A DNA stretch of 64,000 nucleotides from Agrocybe praecox (Eukaryota > Basidiomycota > Agaricomycetes > Agaricales > Agrocybaceae), in NCBI GenBank assembly GCA_964017145.1, contig OZ024841.1, forward strand, positions 744,001 to 808,000, read 5' to 3'. Shown in pieces: positions 24,147 through 35,422 of this stretch. The position numbers were made by a program, and so were the translations under genes. A model generated the notes under the pieces. That model had not been told where the DNA came from and made no database searches. It worked only from the letters and a program-made list of their open reading frames with translations. Each line of letters opens with the position of its first letter. Within the stretch, counting starts at the first letter, position 1.

Positions 24147-25856
24147 ATGGAGAAAATTCCTCTGGAGGTCGGATTATACATTGCGTCATCGATTTCCTTG
24201 CAGCGCGATGTTGCCGCGATGTGCCTGGTATCGTCACATTGGCTAGCAGCGGCCCGGCCAATTCTGTACAAAAAACTGGAACTCAAATACTCCACACATG
24301 CAATTCGCGACACTCTTCGCATGCTTTCTATGAATAAGCATGTTAAATCATGCATCAGGGACCTATATATTCACGGCGGCGACATTGAACCAACAGAAGA
24401 AATCTTGGCACTTTGGTCGACCGCCAGTTCACAGTTGGAAGGAATGCATAATGTTCGATTTTTATCGATCAGGGGACTCTACTTCTATCCATCATCTTTG
24501 ACGCAGTTGATTTTACGGGATATCTACGCAACTGCTCCTCATCTAGTAAAGATCAGATTACTCGAAGGACACAGATTTGGTGAAGTTCACTTGTTGGTTG
24601 AAGACCCGGAGTTATTACAAACTGCAATACCTTCTATGCTAAAAGATATATTTGTTGACTATTCAAATATGCCGAGTGAGTGATTATTTTATACCCACCT
24701 TCTTTTGCATTGACACTCATATCCTAATATAAAAGTCCAAATATTAATGGTCGGTGTTCTACGAAATCCAAGCGCCATAACAAAGTTACATTTATACTCC
24801 CTTGGCCCTGCTCCGCATATCGTCGATATCCTACCAACCCTGAGGTTCCCAAAACTAGACACGTTCAAATTATCAATTTACAGATCACAAACACAGACAG
24901 CCAAGCCACTTATAGACTTCCTTGCTGCACATCCATCCATCAGGACGTGCTTGATTGCGTCCAACTACGTTTTGGACATTCATGCTGGAACGCCCAAGGG
25001 CATCCTTCCAAATCTCACGTCGTTATCCGCCAGCTTAGCGATCATTAGAGACCTCTCTCGCTTATGCGCATGCCTTCCCAATTTAACGTCACTTGGGATC
25101 AACAATGTCGGTGCCGGTATGAATGGTATTTGGGAATGGGACGACGAAGCAGCGAAGCAGCGATATTTTCTTTCGATTTTCGAAGAAGTGATAGAGCGTA
25201 TCCATGGACTTCCGCGCCTTCGTCGATTCTCGCTGTGGAGATCGGAAGATTATAACTTCATTGTAGAGCTCCTTAAACAGGTATCCAAAACATCTCCTTC
25301 AATTGAGCAACTCTCCTTCTTCGCACAAGCTACCCCAGACTGGGACTATCCCCCCGACGTCAGGCATCCGGTGTGTTCTTTTTCTTTCTGTCCAACATCT
25401 CATCTCACGGATTATCTGTGAATGTGTTTGTACTGCTACTGCGACCAAAACAGGTACCGGAAGACACACCCGATCCATATCGTATCTCTGAGCTCAAGCT
25501 AAAGCCAGATGGCAAGGCAGAAGCCAGGTTAGCCCAGGTAATGCACTACCCACCTAAACAAACCTGTCCCTCCAATTTCTCACAACGTTATGTGTACCGC
25601 GACATAGACGAGCTTTCTCCGGGTCCTAAAGACCTTTCCAAAGCTAAGGCGATTAGACTTCCCCGCAGAGCTTGTGACCCGACTTGACGCGTATGCGTAC
25701 CGCGAGGAAATCAACACCGTTCGTTTGATTTATATAGCCATGCCTGGGGAAGAGGATGACTTTATCGATCCGGAGTTACACTTTGGAGATTCCCCGGAGT
25801 TCAGAATTATTGACGAGCCGGATGATACTATTTGGTGGATGAATGAGGCTTACTAG
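24147..25856 (+). CDS. F-box-like / leucine-rich protein, four exons (498 aa)
   Basis: Exons 24147-24675, 24736-25370, 25454-25537 and 25608-25856; all junctions are GT-AG and in frame. The first two intron positions match those of the sister gene at 19266, while the last exon of the family is split here by an extra 70-nt intron. Residues 4-45 (IPLEVGLYIASSISLQRDVA...) form the F-box-like segment. The body holds leucine-rich segments such as ILPNLTSLSASLAI and FPKLRRLDFP. The C terminus TIWWMNEAY carries the family WW signature. It likely acts as a substrate receptor in an SCF-type ubiquitin ligase; the target is unknown. No frame break is visible, so the gene is probably functional. Confidence 0.8.
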
Positions 25857-26073
25857 ATTCGATACGTGCAAATTACAGCGTATGATACGGTATGTATGTA
25901 CTGAAAAACTGTTTAGAAATAAAGAAATGGAGTTGAAATTTTGATTTTAATATTTTAATGCCTGTCTGCTATGAAGCCAGTTCAATAGTGGACTGACACA
26001 ACCAGGATATGAACCTCGATTTGACATGGCGTTTATTTCTAGGCTTTCTCTTGCTGTTGCCAGCTCACAGAAC

Positions 26074-26288
26074 TTGGCACGGAGAACATACCCCGCTCGA
26101 GATTACTGCGCATATTGCGTCACCGATGCCCTTGCGGAACGATGTTGCATCGTTGTACTTGATCTCGCCGCAATGGTTGAACGCTTCTCGTCCAGTCCTG
26201 TACGAGGAGCTTTGGCTAGAATATCGATTGCGGACGCACAAGAAACATTGAATAGATGTTCATTCCAGTATAAGTGTCTAATATCATT
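26074..26288 (+). pseudogene. Truncated F-box family copy (5' fragment)
   Basis: The translation EITAHIASPMPLRNDVASLY...SPQWLNASRPVLYEELWLEYRL aligns with the first 55 residues of the neighbouring F-box genes. Instead of an ATG it starts within CATACCCCGCTCGAG, a frameshift follows near 26235, and homology ends at about 26285. The last three bases before the convergent gene's stop codon (26289) mark the breakpoint. The 3' three quarters of the gene are gone. It is a leftover of the tandem family. Confidence 0.65.
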
Positions 26289-28063
26289 TTAGCCCGTTAC
26301 TAAAAGCGGGTCTGGGTTTGTTGGAAACGCCTGGTCCTCCGAACCTATTAACGTCCCTCGCCCTTGTATGACACGAGTATCCTCAACTACTCCATCATCC
26401 TTCCTCTTGATTTTGACGGCCAAAAACGGCTCCGAGTTGATATCAGTGATCATCTCAAGAACTGAACATTGTTCGGCGATGCTTCGACATTTTTCGTGGA
26501 AGATTTCTCGATCCTTGGAGCTGGACCTGATGGGATCGTAGTTTCCTCGATAATATAAGCGTCGGAGGTTTGGAAACTGAGCGAGAGTTGACGTTACGGA
26601 AGCCTGTATCGCAATCCCACATGTCAGGATATGGTCAGTGCAGACTTATAAGATGCAAAATACGCACAATAGTTTTTGGGTCCAAATTTATACCATGGAG
26701 ACATAGCTCTTCGATGTTTGGCGCTCCCAAAACGATGGAAGACAGGTACCCATCGGCGAAATTACGTGCGGCGTTTGAGAAGCGCTTGTGCTCTGCAAAC
26801 TTACCGTCTGGCGTCTCATACCATAAGCTTCCTTTGTGACTGCGTAGTGTTTGACGATCTTCTGACCATTCTTGGTCTATCTCAAGACTTTTTATATTTG
26901 GCAGACCGCCCGGGATAAGCTCGCGAATAAGATAAGGAACCTGAGAATTTATGCTTTGGTGGATAGAGAGCCCAATAAGCCGAGGCAAAATGGGGATCAA
27001 AGAGACAGCATCTCTGAATGTCGTCTGGAAACTATATAAGCAAGGTGATTTACGCGTTCCCGATAACTTACCTCTAGGTATTTCAATTTGGGAAGTAGAT
27101 CTTCTGAAACTTTTTCATCAAACCACCTCGACTGCGTCCCCGTATTGGTCAATTTTAGAGTCTCGATCAATGGATGTTTGATCCAGAACGCCATTGCTTC
27201 CGATGTTTGAGGAGCCCCCCAATGTAGATGCAGATATCGCATGTTCGGGAAGGACATTGCTAGGACGGGTGCTACCGAATCGGCCTTTAGGTTGAACCCA
27301 AGGACCAAAGTGTGTAGCGAACTTGAATATGATTGATTGAGGGCACTTTTAATCAGTCTATCCGTGCCTTTGTGGTCCGTCTGTCCTGAAAGTGCAAAGG
27401 TGACATGCATCGCTGATAGATGCTGAAAAAACAATCGTTAAAGAATGACCAGAATCAAATTTGGACTCCTGGACGTACCCCAAGTCCTTTCAGTTCATAT
27501 ATACCAGATTCTGTTAGCCATTCATCGCGTCTTTTTTCCCCGATTCCTGAGAGAGAGATTGATTCAAGGCGAGGGCAATTGCGGCTCAAGTCTTCCCAGA
27601 AGTCCATGGGTAGGTGACCAAAACCTTTACAGCCATACCAGTGATCGCCGGTCTTGCATTCAGAGAGTAGACGAAGCTCGAGAGTATGAATGAAAGGTAC
27701 GTGGCCAGCATGTACAAGCTTTCTCAGACCTTTCACTGCGTCAAACGCTGTCTGTCCGTTTATGCTGGCTAAACTGAGCTCGGATTGAATGTGCAGCTCG
27801 CGAACTTTTTCTCCAAGTTGCGGATCGTCTAGAATTCGTTGAATGACGTTGACAGTGTCAAATTCATTGCGCAGGATAATGCATTTGTAGAGCAAATTGA
27901 TGATAACCCCATGAAATGCGCGATTTGTGAGAGCGAGAGAAAGAAGAGAGGAAGGAGTGGCGTATAGAGGGAGATGGCACGCAATGAGGGGAAAGAGTTC
28001 AGGCAAGGATATAAGTGAGTAAAATGTGGCCGCAATGGAAACCATTTCCGACTTCAAATTCAA
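26289..28063 (-). CDS. F-box protein of a different subfamily, four exons (535 aa)
   Basis: Exons in reading order: 28063-27479, 27422-27072, 27024-26668, 26603-26289; all introns (46-64 nt) have GT-AG ends and are phase 0. The start is the first ATG of the frame; a second ATG six codons in is possible. Residues 20-60 (SLPELFPLIACHLPLYATPSSLLSLALTNRAFHGV) form a typical fungal F-box-like segment. The rest carries repeated leucine-rich strands such as LPKLKYLE, LPNIKSLEI and APNIEELCLHGI. It is unlike the tandem family in sequence and intron positions. It probably selects substrates for an SCF ubiquitin ligase. Its stop codon abuts the truncated plus-strand copy, so its terminator lies inside that relic. 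Confidence 0.75.
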
Positions 28064-28743
28064 GATTTTGTTCGACGTTGGTCACAGCGGACGATGGTTG
28101 ACGGTGAGGAATGTTGTGGGGGAAGTGCGCTCTTGGTGAACCGGAAATCTCCTGTTGTATTATGTAATTTAATATAGTATTAATAGACATCGAAATTAAT
28201 TATGGCCCATCAGCACTCAGCCTTCGAACATCTCAAGTGCGAGGCTATCCAATTCCGACCAAGTGATTCTTGTTCAACGTTTGAACGTTGATAGATGCAG
28301 ATGTTATCCCAAGTTTGAACGCCACAAGTCTATTCAATTCCTATCAAGGGATCCTTCTCGATAGATGCACTTTCGGGGCTGTTATCCCAACTCAGTGTAC
28401 GATTAGCAAACACCGAGCGCGACCGACCTCTGTATAAAATGAGACATGTTTCCCACGAATACTAGGTTTGTACTCGCAGTGCAAGCAATTTATCCGGTTT
28501 GGAACTAACAAAGATAAACTTTCTTGTCTAACCTGTGGCAGTATCGCATGACACATCACACTATTACACAGTATGATAAAGTTTGAACTATATACAACCT
28601 ATATCAAGGTTTGGGATAGCACATACTTCAACAGCCTATAGGATTAAAACATCATATCAAACTGTATACCTCAGACTGATTTCATCCGACAGGCAGGCGC
28701 AGCCACTTTTTTTTTTTTCATGAGGCGCACTATGATTTAGGAC
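28064..28743. other. Divergent intergenic region with imperfect tandem duplication
   Basis: No gene. Two imperfect copies of about 70-85 bp lie at 28241-28312 and 28327-28396; both contain CTAT.CAATTCC, a GATAGATGCA core and end in GTTATCCCAA. The region probably holds the promoters of the minus-strand F-box gene and the plus-strand secreted-protein gene. Confidence 0.45.
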
Positions 28744-28750
28744 TATAAAA
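28744..28750 (+). promoter_or_regulatory. TATA box of the secreted-protein gene
   Basis: TATAAAA lies 69 bp before the ATG at 28819, a normal spacing for a short fungal leader. Confidence 0.6.
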
Positions 28751-28818
28751 TGCAGGACAGATAGACGGGGACAATCATTTGAGCTGGTCTCTCATACCCG
28801 TCTCACTGAGCCATAACC

Positions 28819-29585
28819 ATGCGCTGGACGCAATATTGTTATGCTTTCTCCCTCGCCTACTTATTATGTGCCAGCGTCTCTGGTGCACCCGCTCCATTCA
28901 CGAAAACCCGAGCGATCAGGGGAAACAATTACAGAAAGAAAGCTATTATAGCCTGGAAAGAGAAAAACCCTGCTGGAAAACAGGCTGGCGAGTATAGCGG
29001 AGTAATATCCTGAATTGGCCCCTTAGTTGATGTTTATTCCAATATAGATCATTTGGTTGAGCTTCAACAGGTCACACATTTTTTGAATTTGAACTACCAC
29101 CACCATGCGTAAGTCATTGTACAACAAAAATAGACACAAAGAAAGCTTTATTAAATGTTTTCGTACAGACCACCACCCGGGTGTCTCAAACAGCTCAAAG
29201 ACGAAGTCAATAATAAAGAAAATATAGCATTTGTGGACGGAAAAATCAATCAAGCGGTAAGTTAGAGGATTGTTAAACACTTAAGGATGGCTAGTGATCT
29301 TTGAATTCTTAGAAAGGAACATTTGTCAATCGTTGGCTCCGGGGAAAATCGACAGGAGAAATTCCGGTGCCTGTCCACAACTACGTGATTAAATATCAAA
29401 AAAGGATTACAAATATGGCCGGAGCACTTGATAAGATACTAAATGGTGTAAGAGAACAGACTCTACTCTTTTACTGGCTGAAGCTGACTAGTAAATACTA
29501 CAGCCGTGTGAAATACAACAAAGCAGCCTACTTCGTGATCAAGTCCACGATATGTTCAATATATGAGCTACCAGATTTAAGCTAG
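28819..29585 (+). pseudogene. Secreted protein gene with in-frame stop, possible HNH-like nuclease fold
   Basis: Exons 28819-29108, 29169-29256 and 29313-29585 keep one frame (217 codons), but codon 65 is TGA (29011-29013), so the gene appears broken. Residues 1-22 form a clear signal peptide (hydrophobic core YAFSLAYLLCASVSG, cleavage before APAP), so the ancestor was secreted. Downstream of the stop are DHLVELQ and, after about 35 residues, N..N.AFV..K.N.AKG. This resembles the D-H...E and N...N...K layout of HNH/beta-beta-alpha-metal nucleases, although I am not sure of this. The reading frame after the stop is otherwise intact, so the stop is recent, or it is an error or a read-through site. 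A short product of 64 residues could still be made. Confidence 0.5.
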
Positions 29586-29589
29586 AGAA

Positions 29590-29934
29590 ATATCCACCTC
29601 TTTGTCCAGTCAGTAGCTGAATCTCACAGTTGGCACACAATCACAGTGAAAATCCTCTACCATCATTAATATCACAACAATCATGATGGTCAGGCTGGAA
29701 CTCTGGTAAATTCTGGATTTGACCCGAGTCTCTGCCTGGTTTGAAGTTTCCTGCGTGTGTGGAAACCATAAGTAAAAGGGATGACATTCGATGCCTTTGG
29801 AGGTATACGGGGAGAAGGGCAGTAGGGCAGCGGGGAGCAACAATGCCGGACGGCGGGATCCATTTTTATAAATAAATAAAAGATCAAGTCTTAATAAACA
29901 TACTATCTTGTTCTTCTGCCTTCAATTGATTAAA
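29590..29934. other. Gene-free stretch
   Basis: Nothing recognisable besides the presumed 3' end of the gene to the left. Open frames on the minus strand have no support. Confidence 0.4.
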
Positions 29935-30065
29935 TATATGGTAATAAGCGTATTTGTTTGTATTCCTTTGGCATAACAAGAACAAATTAGATATGGACGT
30001 CATGACTCACTAATCAATTGCTGATGTCGATGAACACGATACCATTCGAAATTGGCATGCATATT
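29935..30065 (+). pseudogene. Relic of an F-box family gene: promoter and first 12 codons
   Basis: 29935-30003 matches 18755-18822, upstream of the first F-box gene (GTATTTGTTTG.ATTCCT.TGGCA). It is followed by ATG at 30030 and codons for MNTIPFEIGMHI, matching MDTIPFEIGVHI of that gene. Homology then stops abruptly at about 30065. It is a remnant left by deletion or by arrival of the element at 30205. Confidence 0.65.
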
Positions 30066-30204
30066 GTCAGTCAATCCCATTCGTGCTGCAAGAAGACAAA
30101 ACCCAAACATAGTACTACTCTTCGCTGAAGTTAATTAGCAGTCCAAGCTCAAACACTCCAAGTTTACTGTTTGGAAAGTTGATGAATGAGGACCCACAGA
30201 ATCG

Positions 30205-32385
30205 GCGTGCCATGAGCGTGCACGAGCGTGCCGGAGCGTGCCGGAGCGTGCCGGAGCGTGCCGCGCTTATGCACGCTTATGCACGCTTCCGACTTTTAGC
30301 GTGCAAAGCGCGCATCGAAGTAACTTTGCACGCTTTCTGCACGCTTAGAGTAGGAAAAATGAGTGATTGTGATCTTTCTATTGAAACTACCTCAGCCGTT
30401 CCGAGTTCGTAATTAATGAATTTAAGACGAGACAAAATCGTCTTGAGGGTTCCACCTTGACCCTATGTATGTGGTAGTTGACTCCGACGTTGAAGACGTT
30501 GAGGGTAGTGACAAAGTTGGCAGCAGCAACAATGAAAACGAGAGGAGAGAGAAACGAGATAAAACAACGAGAGTAGATAGGGGCTGTGAGTTCAAAGGGT
30601 TGTAATTGACTGGCTAGCTACAGTGTTGTAGGTATCAAGCCGTATCGTATTTATACTACTCTACAGACCGTAAAATAGAAATAGAGCTTGTATTTTAAAT
30701 ATGGTATAATGCGTCCATGAAAATTGAAAAAATTCGAGTTACAGTGTAGAAAATATTACCTGTACACATTAATAACTCACCAGAGCATCAATATCATGTA
30801 TTTGGGATTAAGAAATGATGTGCCGCAATGCGTTTGACGGAATTTACTTGAGCTACACCAGTATCAAGTTTCAGAATATCGGCCCTGAAACAGAAGGGCT
30901 ACGCCAAGCAAAGCACCGGGGTACCACCAGGTGTCTCTATAGATCTGGCCATAAGCGTGCACCAACGTATTACGAGCGTGCTTGAGCGTGCATCAAGCAT
31001 GCCACCAATTTGGCAGAGCGTGTCCAAGCGTGCACGAGCGTGCATCAAGGCGGTGCAACATGGCAGTGTATTTTACAACCATTCGTGATTGTGATATATT
31101 GCTTTTTACCGCACACTCAGGTCAGTAAAAGATATAAATTGCTAAGCTTCCCGTTGTCTCCTTATTGAAAACTGCAAAAACTCGATTTTTCGAAACAGTC
31201 CCCATGGGTCATAAAGTGCCGTGAAGATGTCTTAGTATGTCGAGGTCACAGTGAATGGCCCCTAAAATAATATTCTGAACTACGTGAGGTAGAAATATCT
31301 ATATATTATGTCTCTACAACTCTTTTCTACCCTATACTTCGCTCTACAGAGTTAAAACGTAATATAAAAGTCGAAATTCCCCCGGTTTGTACAAAAGTCA
31401 AAATCTGTAATCAACATACCAGTGACAGTAAAATGTTGAATGAGAATCATGGTATAGTCTATAGGCGAATATAATCCATATACATCCATGTTCCATAAAT
31501 TACACAAAAATATTTAATCGTCAAGCGTGCCAGGAGCGTCCCATGCTTGAGCACGCCGGCACGCTAAAAAACCAATGCCCGATGAATGAGCGACGGAGAA
31601 GGTGACGATGAGGCTGGTCTGGTTGGGCCCACAGGAATTTGCGTACCACACGCGTGCAAGGCGTGCGAGGATAATAAAATTTACCTGCTTACATTATTAG
31701 AGTACCTTCTGTATGTTTTGTCCATAGATTTATTCACATACTGCTGTGCGCTCGAGTAAGTTACGGGTAAATGGATTTTATATGGACAAAATTTATTGTT
31801 CCCACGCTTGAGTGTGTGACGAGCACGCATTAAGGATGCGGTAGGCATGCAGGATTTATATATGGCTGTGCAAGTAGCAAAGTTTTGGGAAAGCTCCATC
31901 AAAAAAGATAGTTTTCGAAGACATGAAGCAGTTGTTTATATTTCTATGACGTTATTAGAACCAAAACATCGTCCGCGAAATTCCTTGTTTACTGTATTTC
32001 ATCGTAACCCCCCACATATAGAAAGGAGATTTAAAGAGGTTGTTGGATATAAGTACTTGTAGAGCCTACTGTTTTACCTGTAATAGTCAAGTCCGTTTTT
32101 CTCTCCTTGTCTTTTTTTTTTATACAAGCGTACAAGGTCAATATTCCCACGGTCAAAAGAGAGCAACCGCGTCCAGATAATGGTGTATTCGTTCTTAACC
32201 AAAATGTATTACGATGGAAAACTAAATTAAATGCAGTGTAAGGACCTCTAATGCGTACGTTATAGTCAGTAAGAGGTTTTAGAAAAGACTTAAGCGAGAC
32301 TTAAGCACGCCGAACGTGGCCCGTTTCTCCACTCTGTCAATGGTACGCTCAACACACGCTTGGCACGCTGAGAAGTCAGTATTAG
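30205..32385. mobile_element. Decayed DNA transposon defined by scattered AGCGTGC motifs
   Basis: The heptamer AGCGTGC or its complement GCACGCT recurs in clusters at 30215-30355 (including five copies at 10-bp spacing, GAGCGTGCCG), 30955-31050, 31523-31565, 31800-31835 and 32305-32370, and is otherwise rare in the window. Copies near the left edge are mainly in forward orientation, copies at the right edge in reverse (ACGCTTGGCACGCTGAG). Clustered short motifs in opposite orientation near the ends are typical of subterminal transposase-binding sites. The interior has no intact gene and I could not find exact terminal repeats or a target duplication, so the boundaries are approximate. Confidence 0.4.
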
Positions 32386-32539
32386 TCAGTGTCCAGTCTG
32401 GTTGCTGGTTCCCATGTATTTCTTCACGTCGGTATTTGGATATGTATTAGAGACCTGAGTTGACTCAGACATACTGCAAATGATCAAATTGAGGGGGTTA
32501 TTCATGCATGTTGAGATTTAAAATACGCGTTCATCAATC

Positions 32540-35422
32540 CAGAAGGTTATTAGACCACTTAGCTTGATACAAATACGACTGGACTGCATGGGTGTTGCAT
32601 TATCATTATCAGGAATTGGCGCGACGCGACGCGTCAGACGCGCACACGTGACTGGCCTAAGACTTTGGGACGATAGGTGTCACAGTCACGTCTCCTCGCT
32701 TCTCGCTTCTTCCTCGCGCCCGCCCTCCCCTTCGCCTTCCATGTCTGGTCTATTTCGCTCTCTATTCGTCCTCCTTTGAGGGGTACTTTGCAAACGACTC
32801 CTTCCCAACGAACCGTGTCGAATTTCGATAGGATGCGGATTCGATGGGTGTCGTTCGTGTGCCGTTAGCCAGATCGTACTCGTACCTGGTGTCGATTATC
32901 GATTGTTGTTTCTCGCATGGAATTTCATAGATTTGTGTCGTGGAGAGGGAGGAAGGGTGTCGAGCGAGCTTTGATAGACGGGACTGATGGATGAGTAGAT
33001 GTAACGCGTGGGTATGCACGTTGTAGCAGGCATTGGTGTCCGTGGAGTGCGGTGGGCTGGAGAACGCGGAATGGAAAAGATGGATGGATGGATGGCATTA
33101 TGGAAAGGGAGTGTGAGTGTGGACGGAAGGTAATGGGCATGAGATGGGTTGAACGGGTGGACATTGATGGAGTCGACTGGTCGGATGGTCTGTTTCTTGT
33201 CGGCGTCATCTTACTGGTGCGCCTTACTAACCCACCCCCGCATCTCCACCTTCTGATCATGATATCAGTCCCACTGCACTTTATTTCCTTTCCCTTTGTC
33301 TCTCGTATCGTTCTTTTTTGTTCTCTTATCCCTTTTAATTGCTTTTTTCTCGTTCCTTTTCCTTATTGTCTTGAAAGTCGCACCAGTGACGATGTACTTC
33401 GCTCGTGTTTATTATCCAGCTTTTCGCGAGCCACGGCTATGGGTATGCAACCACACGCGTGCTCTGTCTCAAATTTCTTTCGTGCATTTCTGGAGGCGAC
33501 GACGCGTCCTTTATCGAGTTCCATCTCGTCCTCCTCCTCACACTCCTCTTCGCGCCTCTCGCTAAACAGCTGCGCCCTTCCTCGTTTTCATCCTCATTCT
33601 CCTCCCGCGAACAACCCACTGGCCCTTCATGTCCACCATCTTATTTCATTTTTACGATTCTCTTTCTTCTACGATCTGGCTCTCCATCAAACCCATCGTA
33701 ATGCATTAATGGCCCACTCCTATAGGCTCCAGTTTCAACGTCAAGGACGACTCGCCTCAGGCCCTCCAAGTTCATCTCGGGGCTGCTCGTTTCAGTCCTC
33801 TGGATCCACGACATCAATTATTAGAATGAAACCGCAACGTTCCTCTTCGCGCCTCCCGCTTGCCTCTCGCCAAAACTACCATCACCCGAAACTCAAACAG
33901 GAGCTAGCGCGAGGATTGGTATCACAATCGACTGGGCCCTTCCTCATCGTCATCTTCATCTCCACCATCCTGTTTCGCCTTTCCGTTTTCGTCTTCTCCC
34001 CTCTACCATCTACATTGAACACATCGCAATACCCCGCTCCCACAGGCTCAAGTCTCAACCTCAGCGGCAACGACGACTCGGGAGAGGACGGCCGGGTTGA
34101 GGAGTTGAGTGGACTGCGTTGAATGGTTAGAGGAATGTACCAACGATACAACGAAACAACGAAACCACCCCCAAGACACCTCCCTCTCTTCTCCTTCTCC
34201 ACGAAATCCTAGAATCCTAGAATCCTCGGTTCTCTTGACTTTTTTTCGTTGGCGTCCGGGTTGATTGATTGATTGATCCACCACCTGCCCCACGAATGCT
34301 TCATCTTACTTCCTGGCGCGGCTTTTTTGGCCTCTATCATCTACATCATCAACCGGCGTCGCAAACAATACTCCCGGTATCATTATGTATATATCACGAT
34401 TCACTACCACCTCCGCTAACACAAATCCTACGAACATTCGGCTCTCCTCATCTTTGTACCCCATACCCCAAGCCCGGTCTTTCTCTCACTTTATAACGGT
34501 TGCACTCCTCCGCCGCTCCTCCTCACATACGTCCCTCGCCACAGACGGTACCACGCAATGCAGAACGCTCTTGCCCTCAGGCTCAAGCGCTCAGGTCCTG
34601 TTTTCTTCTTTCCTTTCTTTCTTTCGATTAACACGCCCTCCTCCACTGATATCTCTCCACTTCAAGACGAGGGGTTTTTCGTACCCAGGGTCTATTAATG
34701 GGACGCGATGCGATGCGATGCCAATGCTTTTACCGAATCTATCCCCCTCTTCCTCTCCTCTTCCCATCACGATTCATTCTCCACCTCCATCGTTTATCAA
34801 CATCCTTCAAGCTTGCCCTGTTCCTTGTGATGTACGCATACGCAATACGACTCGCCTAGCTTGTGTCTTATCCTTCCTTTTCCATTGTCTTCGACCACGA
34901 TTTCGTGAACTGGTGAATGAACGCTAAACGAAACGCTTGTTGGATGGTTAACAACGGAGTAGTCTATCTTGTAAAATATGAATACAAGTGTACGTAGGTA
35001 GGTATGTAGGTATATATACATGCTTTGAAATTGCAATAAATGAGCCCCGTTCAACAATCCCCTTTCTCCTTCAAACTTAAGCTTTACAGCGCACTGAAAT
35101 TTCGAGCTCGCTCCAAAGTAAGTGTCAACCTTTCCTGGCGCGACGAAATTACATAAAAAAGACGGAGCGAAGGACCCTGAAATGCGGGTGGACACAATCG
35201 TGACAGAGAATAGTCAGGCCAACACCTCGCGACGCGACGACTCTCGAGTACGAAAAAGGTGGCCAAAATGCTATTCTCGACGTGCGCGACTCAAATGCCA
35301 CATCACTTCAAGTTAGTCCCCATGATCAATTTATTACTGCGGTTTTCATTGGATGGGTGGTGAAGGGTACATGAGAAACACTTCATTCGAGGTTATGATC
35401 AAATAGAACGAAACATTATTGC
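32540..35422 (+). repeat. Unit A, noncoding part of the tandem module
   Basis: This is the first of four homologous stretches (others at 37130, 47885 and 52110), each directly followed by the 3' end of a minus-strand F-box gene. Shared landmarks are GACTGCATGGGTGTTG, the ACGCGACGCGTCAGACGCGCACACGTGAC motif region (here 32620-32652), the CT-rich middle, GAATACAAGTGTACGTA near 34980 and an AATAAATGAGCCC signal near 35036. A 356-codon frame is open at 33052-34122, but it is dominated by Ser, Pro, Leu and Arg and is broken in the other units, so I do not call it coding. Confidence 0.6.

Noticed and set aside
33052..34122. 356-codon + strand frame in unit A
   Set aside because: Composition is Ser/Pro/Leu/Arg low complexity from C/T-rich DNA, and the frame is broken in units B, C and D, so selection for a protein is not visible.
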